A DNA stretch of 13,557 bases, from the NCBI GenBank assembly GCA_964546445.1, contig CAZJJY010000014.1, forward strand, positions 1 through 13,557. The letters run 5' to 3'. The notes beneath the pieces are model-generated. The model saw only the letters and a list, made by a program, of their open reading frames with translations. It was not told where the DNA came from and ran no database searches. Both the position numbers and the translations under genes were made by a program. The stretch comes from CAZJJY01 sp964546445 (lineage in GTDB: Bacteria > Patescibacteriota > Microgenomatia > PFEM01 > JAPLYW01). This document shows, piece after piece, positions 6,719 to 13,557 of the stretch (position 1 is its first letter; every line of letters begins with the position of its first letter).

Positions 6719-6727
6719 ATTATAACA
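6719..6727 (-). promoter_or_regulatory. Possible extended -10 promoter for the hypothetical gene
   Basis: On the minus strand TGTTATAAT fits the extended -10 consensus TGnTATAAT and ends exactly where the ATG of the hypothetical gene begins. No good -35 is seen. Transcription would start about 7 bases downstream, close to the GTG of codon 3. The same extended motif precedes the penicillin-binding protein gene. Confidence 0.35.
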
Positions 6728-6751
6728 CTTAAAGAGAAGAGATTTCTGAAT

Positions 6752-9349
6752 CTAAGGTGTTAGAGTTGGTGTTGGGGTCATAATAGGAGAAGGAGTGGGT
6801 TCATAATCCCAAGGAACGTTTACCCCAATTCTTGCTCCTCTTTCCCCCTTATTATCTTTTTCATCATAAGCTTTAACTTCAATATAGTAAGTCCCATTAG
6901 AAAGATGGAAGATCTTATCGAATTTACTGTTGTTTTCAATCGTTTCTTTTACATCCCCATCAATTAATATTTCTATTTTCTTAATATTATTTTCAGCAAT
7001 AATTTTTCCTAAAACTTGAACATCGTTATTATTTACCTGAGATTCATGACCAGGATTATCGATTCTAACTTCAATTTCACTTGTGGCCCCACAATAATCT
7101 GTAGGTGGGTGATAACGAGAATCAGACTGAGTACCTAACCATCCATCAATCCCTTCTTGCCAACGATTTTTTCCATCAATAGAAAAAGGATCATCTTCTT
7201 TGAAAACAAAATATTCTTTCTCATCATAATCTCCTCTGGCTATCTGGGCTATGGTAGCTAATTTATCTTGCCCTTTACAAATTTTAAGTTTAGCGTGAAC
7301 TGGATCTTCTCCCTGAGGCTCTGTCCCTTTAATAAAATATTCTACGCGAGAGGAGAATCCATCATGAACTCGATAACCCGAAGTTTGATCTACTTCCGCA
7401 GTTACAATTCCTGAAGGAACACTAAAACCAATGTTAGCTTTACCTTCTAAAGCAGTATTAATTATTTTACGCCAAATTGGAGCAGCCCCAGAAATTCCAG
7501 AGGAAACTTCTTTCATCTCAGTATTATCATTATTACCAACCCAAACTCCAACAATAACTTGAGGAGTCCAGCCAATTGTCCAGTTATCTCTTTTATCATT
7601 GGTCGTTCCTGTCTTAACAGCAACACTCCTACTGCCAATTATCAAAGCATTTCTTTCTCCAAATGTAATTAATCTAGCATTATTATCAGAAAGAATATGA
7701 GAAATTAGAAAAGATTGTTCTTCAGTTAAAACTCTCTTACCAGAAATTTCCTTATGCTCAAATAAAACCTTATCGTCTTTGTCAGTAACTTTTAGAATTG
7801 AAACTGGTTCAACTTTTAAACCACTATTAGCAAAAGCAGAATAAGCTGTAGCTAATTCTAAGAGCCTTACCTCGCCACCTCCTAAGGTAACTGATAAACC
7901 TAAGCGCTTTAGGTTTTCATTAGTTGGCTCCAGAGTACTCAGGCCCATCTGATAGGCAGTATTAAGCATCTCTTTAATCCCTATCTTAGCTAGTATTTTT
8001 ACGGCAGGAATATTTATGGAATTTCCTAAAGCATATCTAACTTGAAGTGGACCATGGAACTCACCATCATAATTAACTGGTTTATAATCTGGAAAACCCA
8101 CCCCACCGGGGAAAACGGTTGACGTATCCATTAATAAGGAAGAAGCTGTATATCCCTTTTTGAAGGCTGAAACATAGGTAACTGGTTTAATAGCTGAACC
8201 TGGCTGACGTAAAGAGAGAGTTACATTAACTTTTCCATCATAGTCAGGGTCATTGTAATCTTTAGAACCGACCATCGCTAATATCTCTCCATTCTTAGGG
8301 TCAATGACTAAAGCAGCTCCATTGGTAATATGAAGATATTCTACTTTTTTAATTTCCTCTGAGACTGTTTTTTGTGCTTCTTCTTGTAGCTCCAAATCCA
8401 AGGTCGTGTAGACCCTTAAGCCGCCCCCCTCAAGTAAACTTTCACCGTAACGATCCTCTAATTGCTGCTTCACATACATCACAAAATGAGGGGCTTTAAA
8501 ACTCACTCCCTCTGAGGCAAATTCTACTTCCTCCAACTGTTTTAAAGCTTCTTGTTCTTGTTCTTTAGTAATATAACCATCTTCTCTCATTCTTCTTAAA
8601 ACCTGAGTTGTCCTCCCAATGTAAGCATTATCATCATTAAAAGGGGAATAAGCCGTCGGCCTTTGAGGTAAACCAGCCAAAACAGCCGATTCTATTAAGT
8701 TTAATTCAGAAACTTCCTTATCAAAATAAATTTCTGAAGCAGCTTGTGCTCCCCAAGCCGTTCCTCCATAAGGAATTTCATTGAGATACATCTGTAAAAT
8801 TTCATCCTTAGAATAACGATTTTCAATCTGAACAGCTAAAATAAATTCCTTTAACTTCCTGGTAACTGATCTTTGAGAAGTAAGTAAAACATTTTTAACT
8901 AATTGTTGCGTTAAAGTAGAACCACCCTGAGCCCGACCTTTAAAAATAACTTTACTTAAACCTCTAAAAATACCTAAGACGTCAAATCCACTATGTTGAT
9001 AAAAGTTTTTGTCTTCAATAGCAACAGTCGCGTTTCTTAAATGCTCAGGAACTTCTTCAAGCTCAACCGGAGTACGTCTTTCATTGGAGAAAATATCATA
9101 TAGAAGCTCACCATTACGATCATAAATTTTAGTTGAAAAACCTTCCCGACGAACAACTTTATCAGGATGAGGTAAATCTTTAGCGTAAAAAGCAAACAAA
9201 CCAGCGCTAAAAACAATAAAACCAATCAGGGCGACAAAAGCAAAGACTGCTCCTTTAGCAAAAAATTTACTCTTCGTTTTACGAACACGACGAGAATAAT
9301 ATCTTTTGTGAGAATTACGCTGATGCCAAATTTTCTGCCAGCGGCTCAT
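6752..9349 (-). CDS. Class A penicillin-binding protein (bifunctional transglycosylase/transpeptidase, PBP1A type)
   Basis: Membrane-anchored enzyme that polymerises and cross-links peptidoglycan outside the cytoplasmic membrane; 865 residues. A basic cytoplasmic N-terminus (1-32) is followed by one membrane anchor (about 33-56). The GT51 domain shows EDKNFYQHSGFD (catalytic E112), GGSTLTQQLVKN (142-153), RKLKEF, IENRYSKDEILQMYLNEIPYG (second acidic residue about E176) and AVLAGLPQ. The transpeptidase domain has all three motifs: PGSAIK (S385/K388), GNSIN (S444/N446) and KTGTT (K579-G581). Beyond about residue 755 lies a beta-sandwich, Ig-like region, ending in a Pro/Thr tail (PTPSPIMTPTPTLTP). 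It is transcribed divergently from tyrS through a 44-nt shared promoter region, and a hypothetical gene follows it. Names such as pbpA, ponA or mrcA are possible, so no symbol is given. Confidence 0.96.
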   Translation of the reverse strand: MSRWQKIWHQRNSHKRYYSRRVRKTKSKFFAKGAVFAFVALIGFIVFSAGLFAFYAKDLPHPDKVVRREGFSTKIYDRNGELLYDIFSNERRTPVELEEVPEHLRNATVAIEDKNFYQHSGFDVLGIFRGLSKVIFKGRAQGGSTLTQQLVKNVLLTSQRSVTRKLKEFILAVQIENRYSKDEILQMYLNEIPYGGTAWGAQAASEIYFDKEVSELNLIESAVLAGLPQRPTAYSPFNDDNAYIGRTTQVLRRMREDGYITKEQEQEALKQLEEVEFASEGVSFKAPHFVMYVKQQLEDRYGESLLEGGGLRVYTTLDLELQEEAQKTVSEEIKKVEYLHITNGAALVIDPKNGEILAMVGSKDYNDPDYDGKVNVTLSLRQPGSAIKPVTYVSAFKKGYTASSLLMDTSTVFPGGVGFPDYKPVNYDGEFHGPLQVRYALGNSINIPAVKILAKIGIKEMLNTAYQMGLSTLEPTNENLKRLGLSVTLGGGEVRLLELATAYSAFANSGLKVEPVSILKVTDKDDKVLFEHKEISGKRVLTEEQSFLISHILSDNNARLITFGERNALIIGSRSVAVKTGTTNDKRDNWTIGWTPQVIVGVWVGNNDNTEMKEVSSGISGAAPIWRKIINTALEGKANIGFSVPSGIVTAEVDQTSGYRVHDGFSSRVEYFIKGTEPQGEDPVHAKLKICKGQDKLATIAQIARGDYDEKEYFVFKEDDPFSIDGKNRWQEGIDGWLGTQSDSRYHPPTDYCGATSEIEVRIDNPGHESQVNNNDVQVLGKIIAENNIKKIEILIDGDVKETIENNSKFDKIFHLSNGTYYIEVKAYDEKDNKGERGARIGVNVPWDYEPTPSPIMTPTPTLTP

Positions 9350-9351
9350 TC

Positions 9352-9380
9352 TTGCATTATAGCATAGAAAAATTTATAAT
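9352..9380 (+). promoter_or_regulatory. Promoter for tyrS
   Basis: A perfect -10 TATAAT (9375-9380) lies 17 bases after a weak -35 TTGCAT (9352-9357). Transcription would start around 9387, giving a 5' untranslated region of only about 6 bases (TTAACCC before the ATG) and no Shine-Dalgarno sequence. The -35 overlaps the -10 of the divergent penicillin-binding protein promoter. Confidence 0.6.
9356..9364 (-). promoter_or_regulatory. Extended -10 promoter for the penicillin-binding protein gene
   Basis: Read on the minus strand the sequence is TGCTATAAT, a perfect extended -10, followed by six bases (GCAAGA) and then the ATG at 9349. The start of transcription would fall at or next to the A of the ATG, implying a leaderless message. 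No convincing -35 is present at 16-18 bases, as is common for extended -10 promoters. Confidence 0.65.
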
Positions 9381-9393
9381 TTAGAGTTAACCC

Positions 9394-10578
9394 ATGGATA
9401 AAATTGACGAAGTTTTAACTAGAAGAGTCGAAAAAATTTATCCCTCCAAAGAGGCTTTGGAAAAAATTTTACGTTCTGGTAAAAAAATCCGTCTTTATCA
9501 AGGTTTTGATCCCTCTATGCCCAATCTCCATTTGGGTAACATGGTTGGAGTTTTAAAATTAAAACAATTCCAAGAACTTGGTCATGAAGTCATTTTTTTG
9601 GTAGGTGATTTTACAGGAATGATTGGTGACCCAACCGATAAAAAATCTCTACGACCGCAGTTGACTAAAAAGCAAGTTTTAGAAAATTGTAAAAACTGGA
9701 AAGAACAAGCAGGCAAGGTCTTGAATTTTAGCGGTAAGAATCCGGCTAAATTTCTTTACAACAGCCAGTGGCTTTCTAGTCTTTCTTTTGCTGAATTACT
9801 CAACTTAGCTCATCATCTAACTTACCAACAGACAATTAAGCGAGACATGTTTCGAAAAAGGCTAAAGCAAGATAAAAATATTTATCTTCATGAGTTTTTA
9901 TACCCTTTAATGCAAGGTTACGACTCAGTCCACATGGATGTTGATTTAGAAATTGGTGGTTCTGACCAGATGTTTAACATGCTAGTGGGTCGTGATTTAA
10001 TGAAAAAACTAAAAAACAAAGAGAAATTCGTTTTAACCACAAAACTTTTGGTTGATTCGAAGGGGGAAAAGGTAGGGAAAACTACTGGAAATGCACTTTT
10101 CCTAAACTCTTCGGCAAAAGAGATGTATGGCGGAATTATGTCTTTCCCAGATAATGTGACCCCACTTGCTTTTGAATTGTTAACTACAGTTTCACTCCAA
10201 TTAATTAAATCAATAGAGAAAGAGTTAGAGCCTATGACATTAAAAAAGAAACTTGCCTTTGAAATTACCAAAACCTATCACGGAGGAGAAGAAGCCAAAG
10301 CAGCCGAAGAAGAATTTAAAAATGTGTTTCAGCAGAAAAAAGCACCTACCAAAACAAAAACTATTAAATGTGAAGAAAAAGAGTATAAATTAATAGATAT
10401 TTTAGTGAAAAATAATTTGGTTTCTTCAAAAGGTAATGCTAAAAGAATAATCAAACAAGGTGGAATAGATTTAGATGGAAAACCAATTACTGATATTCAA
10501 TTTTCATTTAAAACTAAAGAAGGCAATATTATTAAAATTGGTAAAACCAAATTTATAAAAATAAGTCTTAAAAAATGA
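9394..10578 (+). CDS. tyrS: Tyrosyl-tRNA synthetase
   Basis: Class I synthetase that charges tRNA-Tyr; 394 residues. The Rossmann catalytic domain shows YQGFDPSMPNLHLGN, in which the HIGH signature is HLGN (46-49), then FLVGDFTGMIGDPTDK (68-83) and the tyrosine-site region YPLMQGYDSVHMDVDLEIGGS (170-190, with DQMFN next). The KMSKS loop is KVGKT (226-230). The C-terminal S4-like RNA-binding domain spans about 331-394. It belongs to the bacterial TyrRS branch with the shorter C-terminal region, and the HLGN/KVGKT variants seem typical of CPR relatives (from memory, unverified). It is divergent from the penicillin-binding protein gene and has its own promoter. Its stop overlaps the ATG of the downstream small membrane protein (ATGA). 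Confidence 0.97.
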   Translation: MDKIDEVLTRRVEKIYPSKEALEKILRSGKKIRLYQGFDPSMPNLHLGNMVGVLKLKQFQELGHEVIFLVGDFTGMIGDPTDKKSLRPQLTKKQVLENCKNWKEQAGKVLNFSGKNPAKFLYNSQWLSSLSFAELLNLAHHLTYQQTIKRDMFRKRLKQDKNIYLHEFLYPLMQGYDSVHMDVDLEIGGSDQMFNMLVGRDLMKKLKNKEKFVLTTKLLVDSKGEKVGKTTGNALFLNSSAKEMYGGIMSFPDNVTPLAFELLTTVSLQLIKSIEKELEPMTLKKKLAFEITKTYHGGEEAKAAEEEFKNVFQQKKAPTKTKTIKCEEKEYKLIDILVKNNLVSSKGNAKRIIKQGGIDLDGKPITDIQFSFKTKEGNIIKIGKTKFIKISLKK

Positions 10579-10682
10579 TCTTAACTAAAAAACAAAAGAA
10601 ATTTTGGATCGTTCTGGTCGTGATCGCCGGTGGAGCACTTATTTTAACTTCGATGCTCCCGTTTATTTACTCTTTTTTTTAA
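10575..10682 (+). CDS. Small single-span membrane protein (35 residues)
   Basis: The ATG overlaps the tyrS stop as ATGA and the frame ends at TAA 10680-10682, six bases before recG. The product begins MILTKKQKKFWIVLVVIAGG and ends LPFIYSFF. It has five lysines in its first nine residues, then one hydrophobic helix (about 10-33) with a Gly-Gly and a Leu-Pro-Phe, which suggests an inner-membrane protein with its N-terminus inside. Codons in the middle look richer in G+C than the neighbours. It fills the whole tyrS-recG gap with standard overlap and spacing, so it is very likely real. Similar tiny TM proteins ending in a LPF motif occur in CPR genomes as I recall, but no function is known to me. 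Confidence 0.65.
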   Translation: MILTKKQKKFWIVLVVIAGGALILTSMLPFIYSFF

Positions 10683-10688
10683 AGAATA

Positions 10689-12725
10689 ATGAAACTAGAA
10701 ACACCGATCAAAAGCCTTTTTATGGTTGGCCATTATTATGCTCAAAGGTTATCTAAGCTTGGAATTAATACCATAGAAGACCTCTTATATCACTTTCCTT
10801 TCCGTTATACAGATTATTCTTTAATTTCTCCTATTAATAAATTACAGGAAGGAGAAATAGTCACCATCGAAGGAAAGGTTCTTTCTATTAAAAATCAATA
10901 TTTGAGGGGAGGAAGAAAAATACAAAGAGCTCAAATAGATGATGGTAGTGGAAGAATACAAATTACTTGGTTTAATCAACCTTTTCTGATAAGAACAATC
11001 AGGGTAGGGGAGGGGTACCGTTTTTCTGGCAAAGTTAACAAATTTGCCAGAAAGTTAGTGATGACCTCACCAGAGTATGAAAAAAGTCTTGAACAAAAAG
11101 ATAATATTCATACCGGCAGGTTAATTCCTGTTTATCATGAAACAGCCAAATTAAGTTCTAAATGGTTACGTTCTAGAATTTCTTGGATGATGGAAAAATT
11201 TCCAGATCAACTTAAAGAATTTCTTCCTAAGAAGATATTGGAAGAGAATAATCTTCTAGAGTTTAAAAAGGCTTTAAAAAAAATTCACTTTCCTGAAAAT
11301 ATAAAAGATTTTAAAGAAGCTAGAAAAAGATTTGCTTTTGAAGAATTATTTCTTTTACATCTACAGACTTTAAAACGTAAAGAATCTTGGAAAAAAGAGA
11401 AATTAGCTTTTAAATTTTTAGTTGATGATAAAAAAACAAAAGAATTTATAAAAGGTCTTCCTTTTGAACTTACCAACGCCCAAAAAAGAACTATCAAAGA
11501 AATTCTTGGCGATCTTAAAAGAAATATTCCTATGAATAGGCTTTTGGAAGGAGACGTTGGTAGCGGGAAAACAGTCGTTGCTGCGTTGGCTATTTACATT
11601 GCCTTCTTGAATAAAACCCAATCAATCATTATGGCCCCAACGGGAATATTAGCCAAACAACATTATCAAACCTTAAATGATCTCCTTAAGTCTTTTAAAA
11701 TAAAAATAAAACTTATCACCGGAGATCCTAAAACTAAACAAAAAGATAAAGAAAAAATAGATATTTTTGTTGGTACTCATGCTCTCTTATATAAAAAAGC
11801 ACAATTTGAAAAATTAGGATTAATTGTTATTGATGAACAACATCGTTTTGGGGTAGAACAAAGAGCTAAGCTTATTCAAAAAAATGTTAGAAAAGGCTAT
11901 TCTCCTCATATCTTAACCATGACCGCCACTCCTATCCCCAGAACAATCGCCTTAACTCTATATGGAGATCTTAGCCTCTCTGTTATCGATGAACTTCCTC
12001 CTGGAAGGAAAAAAGTTAAGACTTTTGTTGTTCCTCCTCAAAAAAGAAAGGACGCTTACAAATGGATCAAAAAAAGAGTAAAAGATACCAAAGAACAATG
12101 TTTTATTGTTTGTCCACTAATTGAAATCTCGGAAAGTCTACAAACAGTTAAGGCAGCTAGCGCAGAATACGAAAAGCTTAAGAAAGATATTTTCCCTGAT
12201 CTTAGATTAGGGCTACTTCATGGAAGAATGAAAAATAAAGAGAAAGATGGGATGATTAAAAAATTTAAAGATGGAAAATTAGATATTCTAATTTCCACTC
12301 CGGTGGTAGAAGTAGGTATCGATATCCCCCAAGCAACAATCATGGTTATTGAAGGGTCAGAAAGGTTTGGACTATCACAATTACATCAATTAAGAGGAAG
12401 AGTCGGCAGGTCAGACAAAGAATCTTATTGTCTCCTATTCACAGAGATACTCAAAGGAAGATCATTTTTAAGAATAAAATCATTAGAAAAAATGAATATT
12501 GGTGTTGAACTGGCTGAATTTGATCTGAAATTAAGGGGACCAGGAGAAATTTATGGGACATCACAACATGGATTCTTTGATCTTAAAGTTGCTTCCTTCT
12601 CCGATCTCAGTCTTATCAAATTATCTAAAAAAGTTGCTGAGGATATATTCCCTCAAATAAACAAATATTCTCTCTTGAAAGCTAGGCTCAAAAAAGATAC
12701 AATTAGAGACATTAAACCTAATTAA
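10689..12725 (+). CDS. recG: ATP-dependent DNA helicase RecG
   Basis: Superfamily 2 translocase that regresses stalled replication forks and remodels branched DNA; 678 residues, near the E. coli length of 693. The N-terminal wedge domain has an OB fold (about 55-130, with AQIDDGSGRIQITWFNQPF). Helicase motifs follow in order: Walker A LLEGDVGSGKT (285-295), APTGILAKQH (316-325), GTHALL (362-367), Walker B/DEQH VIDEQHRFG (380-388), TATPIPRT (412-419), LHGRMKNKEKD (510-520), STPVVEVGIDIP (536-547) and the motif VI region QLRGRVGR (567-574). The RecG-specific C-terminal TRG region is visible as LRGPGEIYGTSQHG (615-628). It starts six bases after the small membrane gene, and rpmF follows six bases after its stop. 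No residue appears to be missing. Confidence 0.98.
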   Translation: MKLETPIKSLFMVGHYYAQRLSKLGINTIEDLLYHFPFRYTDYSLISPINKLQEGEIVTIEGKVLSIKNQYLRGGRKIQRAQIDDGSGRIQITWFNQPFLIRTIRVGEGYRFSGKVNKFARKLVMTSPEYEKSLEQKDNIHTGRLIPVYHETAKLSSKWLRSRISWMMEKFPDQLKEFLPKKILEENNLLEFKKALKKIHFPENIKDFKEARKRFAFEELFLLHLQTLKRKESWKKEKLAFKFLVDDKKTKEFIKGLPFELTNAQKRTIKEILGDLKRNIPMNRLLEGDVGSGKTVVAALAIYIAFLNKTQSIIMAPTGILAKQHYQTLNDLLKSFKIKIKLITGDPKTKQKDKEKIDIFVGTHALLYKKAQFEKLGLIVIDEQHRFGVEQRAKLIQKNVRKGYSPHILTMTATPIPRTIALTLYGDLSLSVIDELPPGRKKVKTFVVPPQKRKDAYKWIKKRVKDTKEQCFIVCPLIEISESLQTVKAASAEYEKLKKDIFPDLRLGLLHGRMKNKEKDGMIKKFKDGKLDILISTPVVEVGIDIPQATIMVIEGSERFGLSQLHQLRGRVGRSDKESYCLLFTEILKGRSFLRIKSLEKMNIGVELAEFDLKLRGPGEIYGTSQHGFFDLKVASFSDLSLIKLSKKVAEDIFPQINKYSLLKARLKKDTIRDIKPN

Positions 12726-12731
12726 ATTTAT

Positions 12732-12851
12732 ATGGCAGCACAACCAAAAAGAAGACATTCCACTTATAGAAAAGGAAAAAGGAGAGCAGCTATTAAACTC
12801 AAATTTCTTTCTATGGTTAATAAAAAGAAAGCCTCATTTTTGAGCAAATGA
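12732..12851 (+). CDS. rpmF: Ribosomal protein L32 (bL32), very short form without zinc ribbon
   Basis: A 39-residue basic protein. Its first half, MAAQPKRRHSTYRKGKRRAA, is a clear match to the L32 N-terminal signature (x-PKRR-x-S-x-x-R-x-x-KRRA). Normal L32 has 55-65 residues and continues into a region that often carries a CxxC...C zinc ribbon. Here the frame goes on FLSMVNKKKASFLSK and stops, with no cysteine. Neither other frame carries the missing half, so this is not a simple frameshift. The stop overlaps the nusB ATG (ATGA), which suggests coupled translation. rpmF-nusB-rnc is a sensible group (ribosomal protein, rRNA transcription, rRNA processing). Either a genuine minimal L32 or a truncated one. 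Confidence 0.8.
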   Translation: MAAQPKRRHSTYRKGKRRAAIKLKFLSMVNKKKASFLSK

Positions 12852-13216
12852 AAACAGCTCTTGATCCTAGACATAAAAAAAGAGAAAGATCAGTCAAACA
12901 GCTTTTTGCTTTTTCCTTTCGAAAGGGCAAAGAACCTGAAAGTAAATTAGCCAAAAAAGTCATTAAAAACATAAAAAAAATCGACAAAATAATTACTGAC
13001 TCAGCCCCTGAATGGCCAATTGAACAAATAAATAAAGTTGACTTGGCTATTTTAAGACTCGCTATTTGGGAATTAACCATTAACGTTCAAGAACCACCTA
13101 AGGTTGTTATTGACGAAGCAGTTGAACTTTCCAAAAGCTATGGTAGTGAAAAAAGCTCTTCTTTCGTCAATGGAGTACTAGGAACAGTTTTTAAAGGAAT
13201 TAAAAAGAAAAAATGA
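12848..13216 (+). CDS. nusB: Transcription antitermination factor NusB
   Basis: All-helical RNA-binding protein that, with NusE (S10), binds boxA of rRNA leader transcripts and prevents premature termination; 122 residues, slightly shorter than usual. Supporting segments are RHKKRERSVKQLFAFSF at the N-terminus (the arginine-rich RNA-binding face), INKVDLAILRLAIWELT (about 61-77, matching D-x-x-I-L-R-x-x-x-x-E-L), PPKVVIDEAVELSKSYG (about 83-99) and SSSFVNGVLGTV (about 103-114). It overlaps rpmF upstream and rnc downstream by ATGA, consistent with one translationally coupled operon. Confidence 0.95.
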   Translation: MKTALDPRHKKRERSVKQLFAFSFRKGKEPESKLAKKVIKNIKKIDKIITDSAPEWPIEQINKVDLAILRLAIWELTINVQEPPKVVIDEAVELSKSYGSEKSSSFVNGVLGTVFKGIKKKK

Positions 13217-13557
13217 ATCTAACAGATCTTGAAAAAGAACTAAAAGTTAAATTTACGAATCCAAGTTTTTTAGAAAGAGCCTTAACCCACCGTTCTTTTT
13301 TAAATGAGGTTAAAAACAAAGAAATGGTTTCTAATGAAAGATTGGAATTCTTAGGTGATGCTATTTTATCATTCGTTGTTTCAAGCTGGATTTTTAGTGA
13401 ATTTCCCAAATACCCAGAAGGAAAAATGACCAATCTTCGCTCTAATCTAGTTAAAACAGGAACATTAGCTAAAATATCTAAAAAACTTAAAATAGGGGAT
13501 TATCTTTTATTAAGTAAGGGAGAAAAAGAGTCAGCGGGATATCAAAAACCAACTCTT
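13213..13557 (+). CDS. rnc: Ribonuclease III (3' truncated by window end)
   Basis: Double-strand-specific endoribonuclease that processes rRNA precursors and structured mRNAs. The ATG overlaps the nusB stop (ATGA), and 115 codons are visible before the window ends. The RNase III signature NERLEFLGDAIL (41-52) is intact and supplies the acidic residues E42, E45 and D49 of the first metal-binding cluster. THRSFLNE (25-32) and the segment near YPEGKMTNLRSNLV match the endonuclease domain. The second catalytic Asp/Glu pair and the C-terminal double-stranded RNA-binding domain would lie beyond the window. Confidence 0.95.
   Translation, partial: MNLTDLEKELKVKFTNPSFLERALTHRSFLNEVKNKEMVSNERLEFLGDAILSFVVSSWIFSEFPKYPEGKMTNLRSNLVKTGTLAKISKKLKIGDYLLLSKGEKESAGYQKPTL

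Noticed and set aside
6513..6725. 70-codon plus-strand frame opposite the hypothetical gene
   Set aside because: It is antisense to a longer minus-strand frame, has Ser/Leu/Phe-rich shadow composition, and lacks any operon context.
10632..10680. Possible terminator inside the small membrane gene (GGAGCA with TGCTCC, then T8)
   Set aside because: The T run lies 13 bases after the stem, and the loop is 16 bases. All of it is accounted for as coding sequence; it would also cut off recG.
12817..13080. Minus-strand frame of 87 codons over rpmF and nusB
   Set aside because: It is antisense to two recognised genes; its Ser/Leu/Phe-rich content is the usual shadow of Lys-rich genes.
116..13557. Alternative genetic code with TGA read as glycine (as in Gracilibacteria/Absconditabacteria)
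   Set aside because: TGA ends thrS, rplT, tyrS, rpmF and nusB exactly where the protein families end or the next gene begins, and no conserved coding region contains an in-frame TGA.

Overview
The window is A+T-rich, densely packed bacterial chromosome that reads as a member of the Patescibacteria (Candidate Phyla Radiation), possibly the Microgenomates side. That placement is inferred from trimmed versions of universal translation proteins, near-zero gene spacing, few Shine-Dalgarno sites, and family-specific motif variants. TGA works as an ordinary stop at the ends of thrS, rplT, tyrS, rpmF and nusB, so the TGA-as-glycine code of some CPR lineages is not in use. No mobile element, CRISPR array, tRNA or rRNA is visible.

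Layout, plus strand first. Positions 1-114 are the 3' end of an unidentified gene. Then come thrS, infC, rpmI and rplT (116-2965), the classical initiation-factor/ribosomal-protein order, with 1-nt gaps or overlaps. A consensus sigma-70 promoter overlaps the rplT stop codon and drives a 176-nt leader followed by pheS and pheT (3176-6236). The leader looks like a translation-coupled phenylalanine attenuator: a short reading frame ending Leu-Leu-Phe-Phe-Ala-stop, an extended antiterminator hairpin, and a competing GC-rich hairpin followed by seven T residues.

On the minus strand, 9349-6269 holds a class A penicillin-binding protein followed by a lysine-rich hypothetical gene that converges on pheT. 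A 44-nt divergent intergenic region (9350-9393) holds overlapping promoters for the penicillin-binding protein and for tyrS. To the right, tyrS, a 35-residue single-span membrane protein, recG, a very short rpmF, nusB and a partial rnc run to the window end on the plus strand, mostly with 4-nt ATGA overlaps.

The content is mainly translation (three aminoacyl-tRNA synthetases, IF3, ribosomal proteins L35, L20 and L32), with rRNA transcription and processing (NusB, RNase III), DNA repair (RecG) and cell-wall synthesis. Several translation proteins have lost a domain found in standard bacteria: ThrRS lacks TGS, PheT lacks the EMAP/OB tRNA-binding domain, and L32 lacks its zinc-ribbon half. The most interesting feature is the pheST leader. 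A secondary theme is that several promoters place the transcription start at or within a few bases of the start codon, which suggests leaderless translation.
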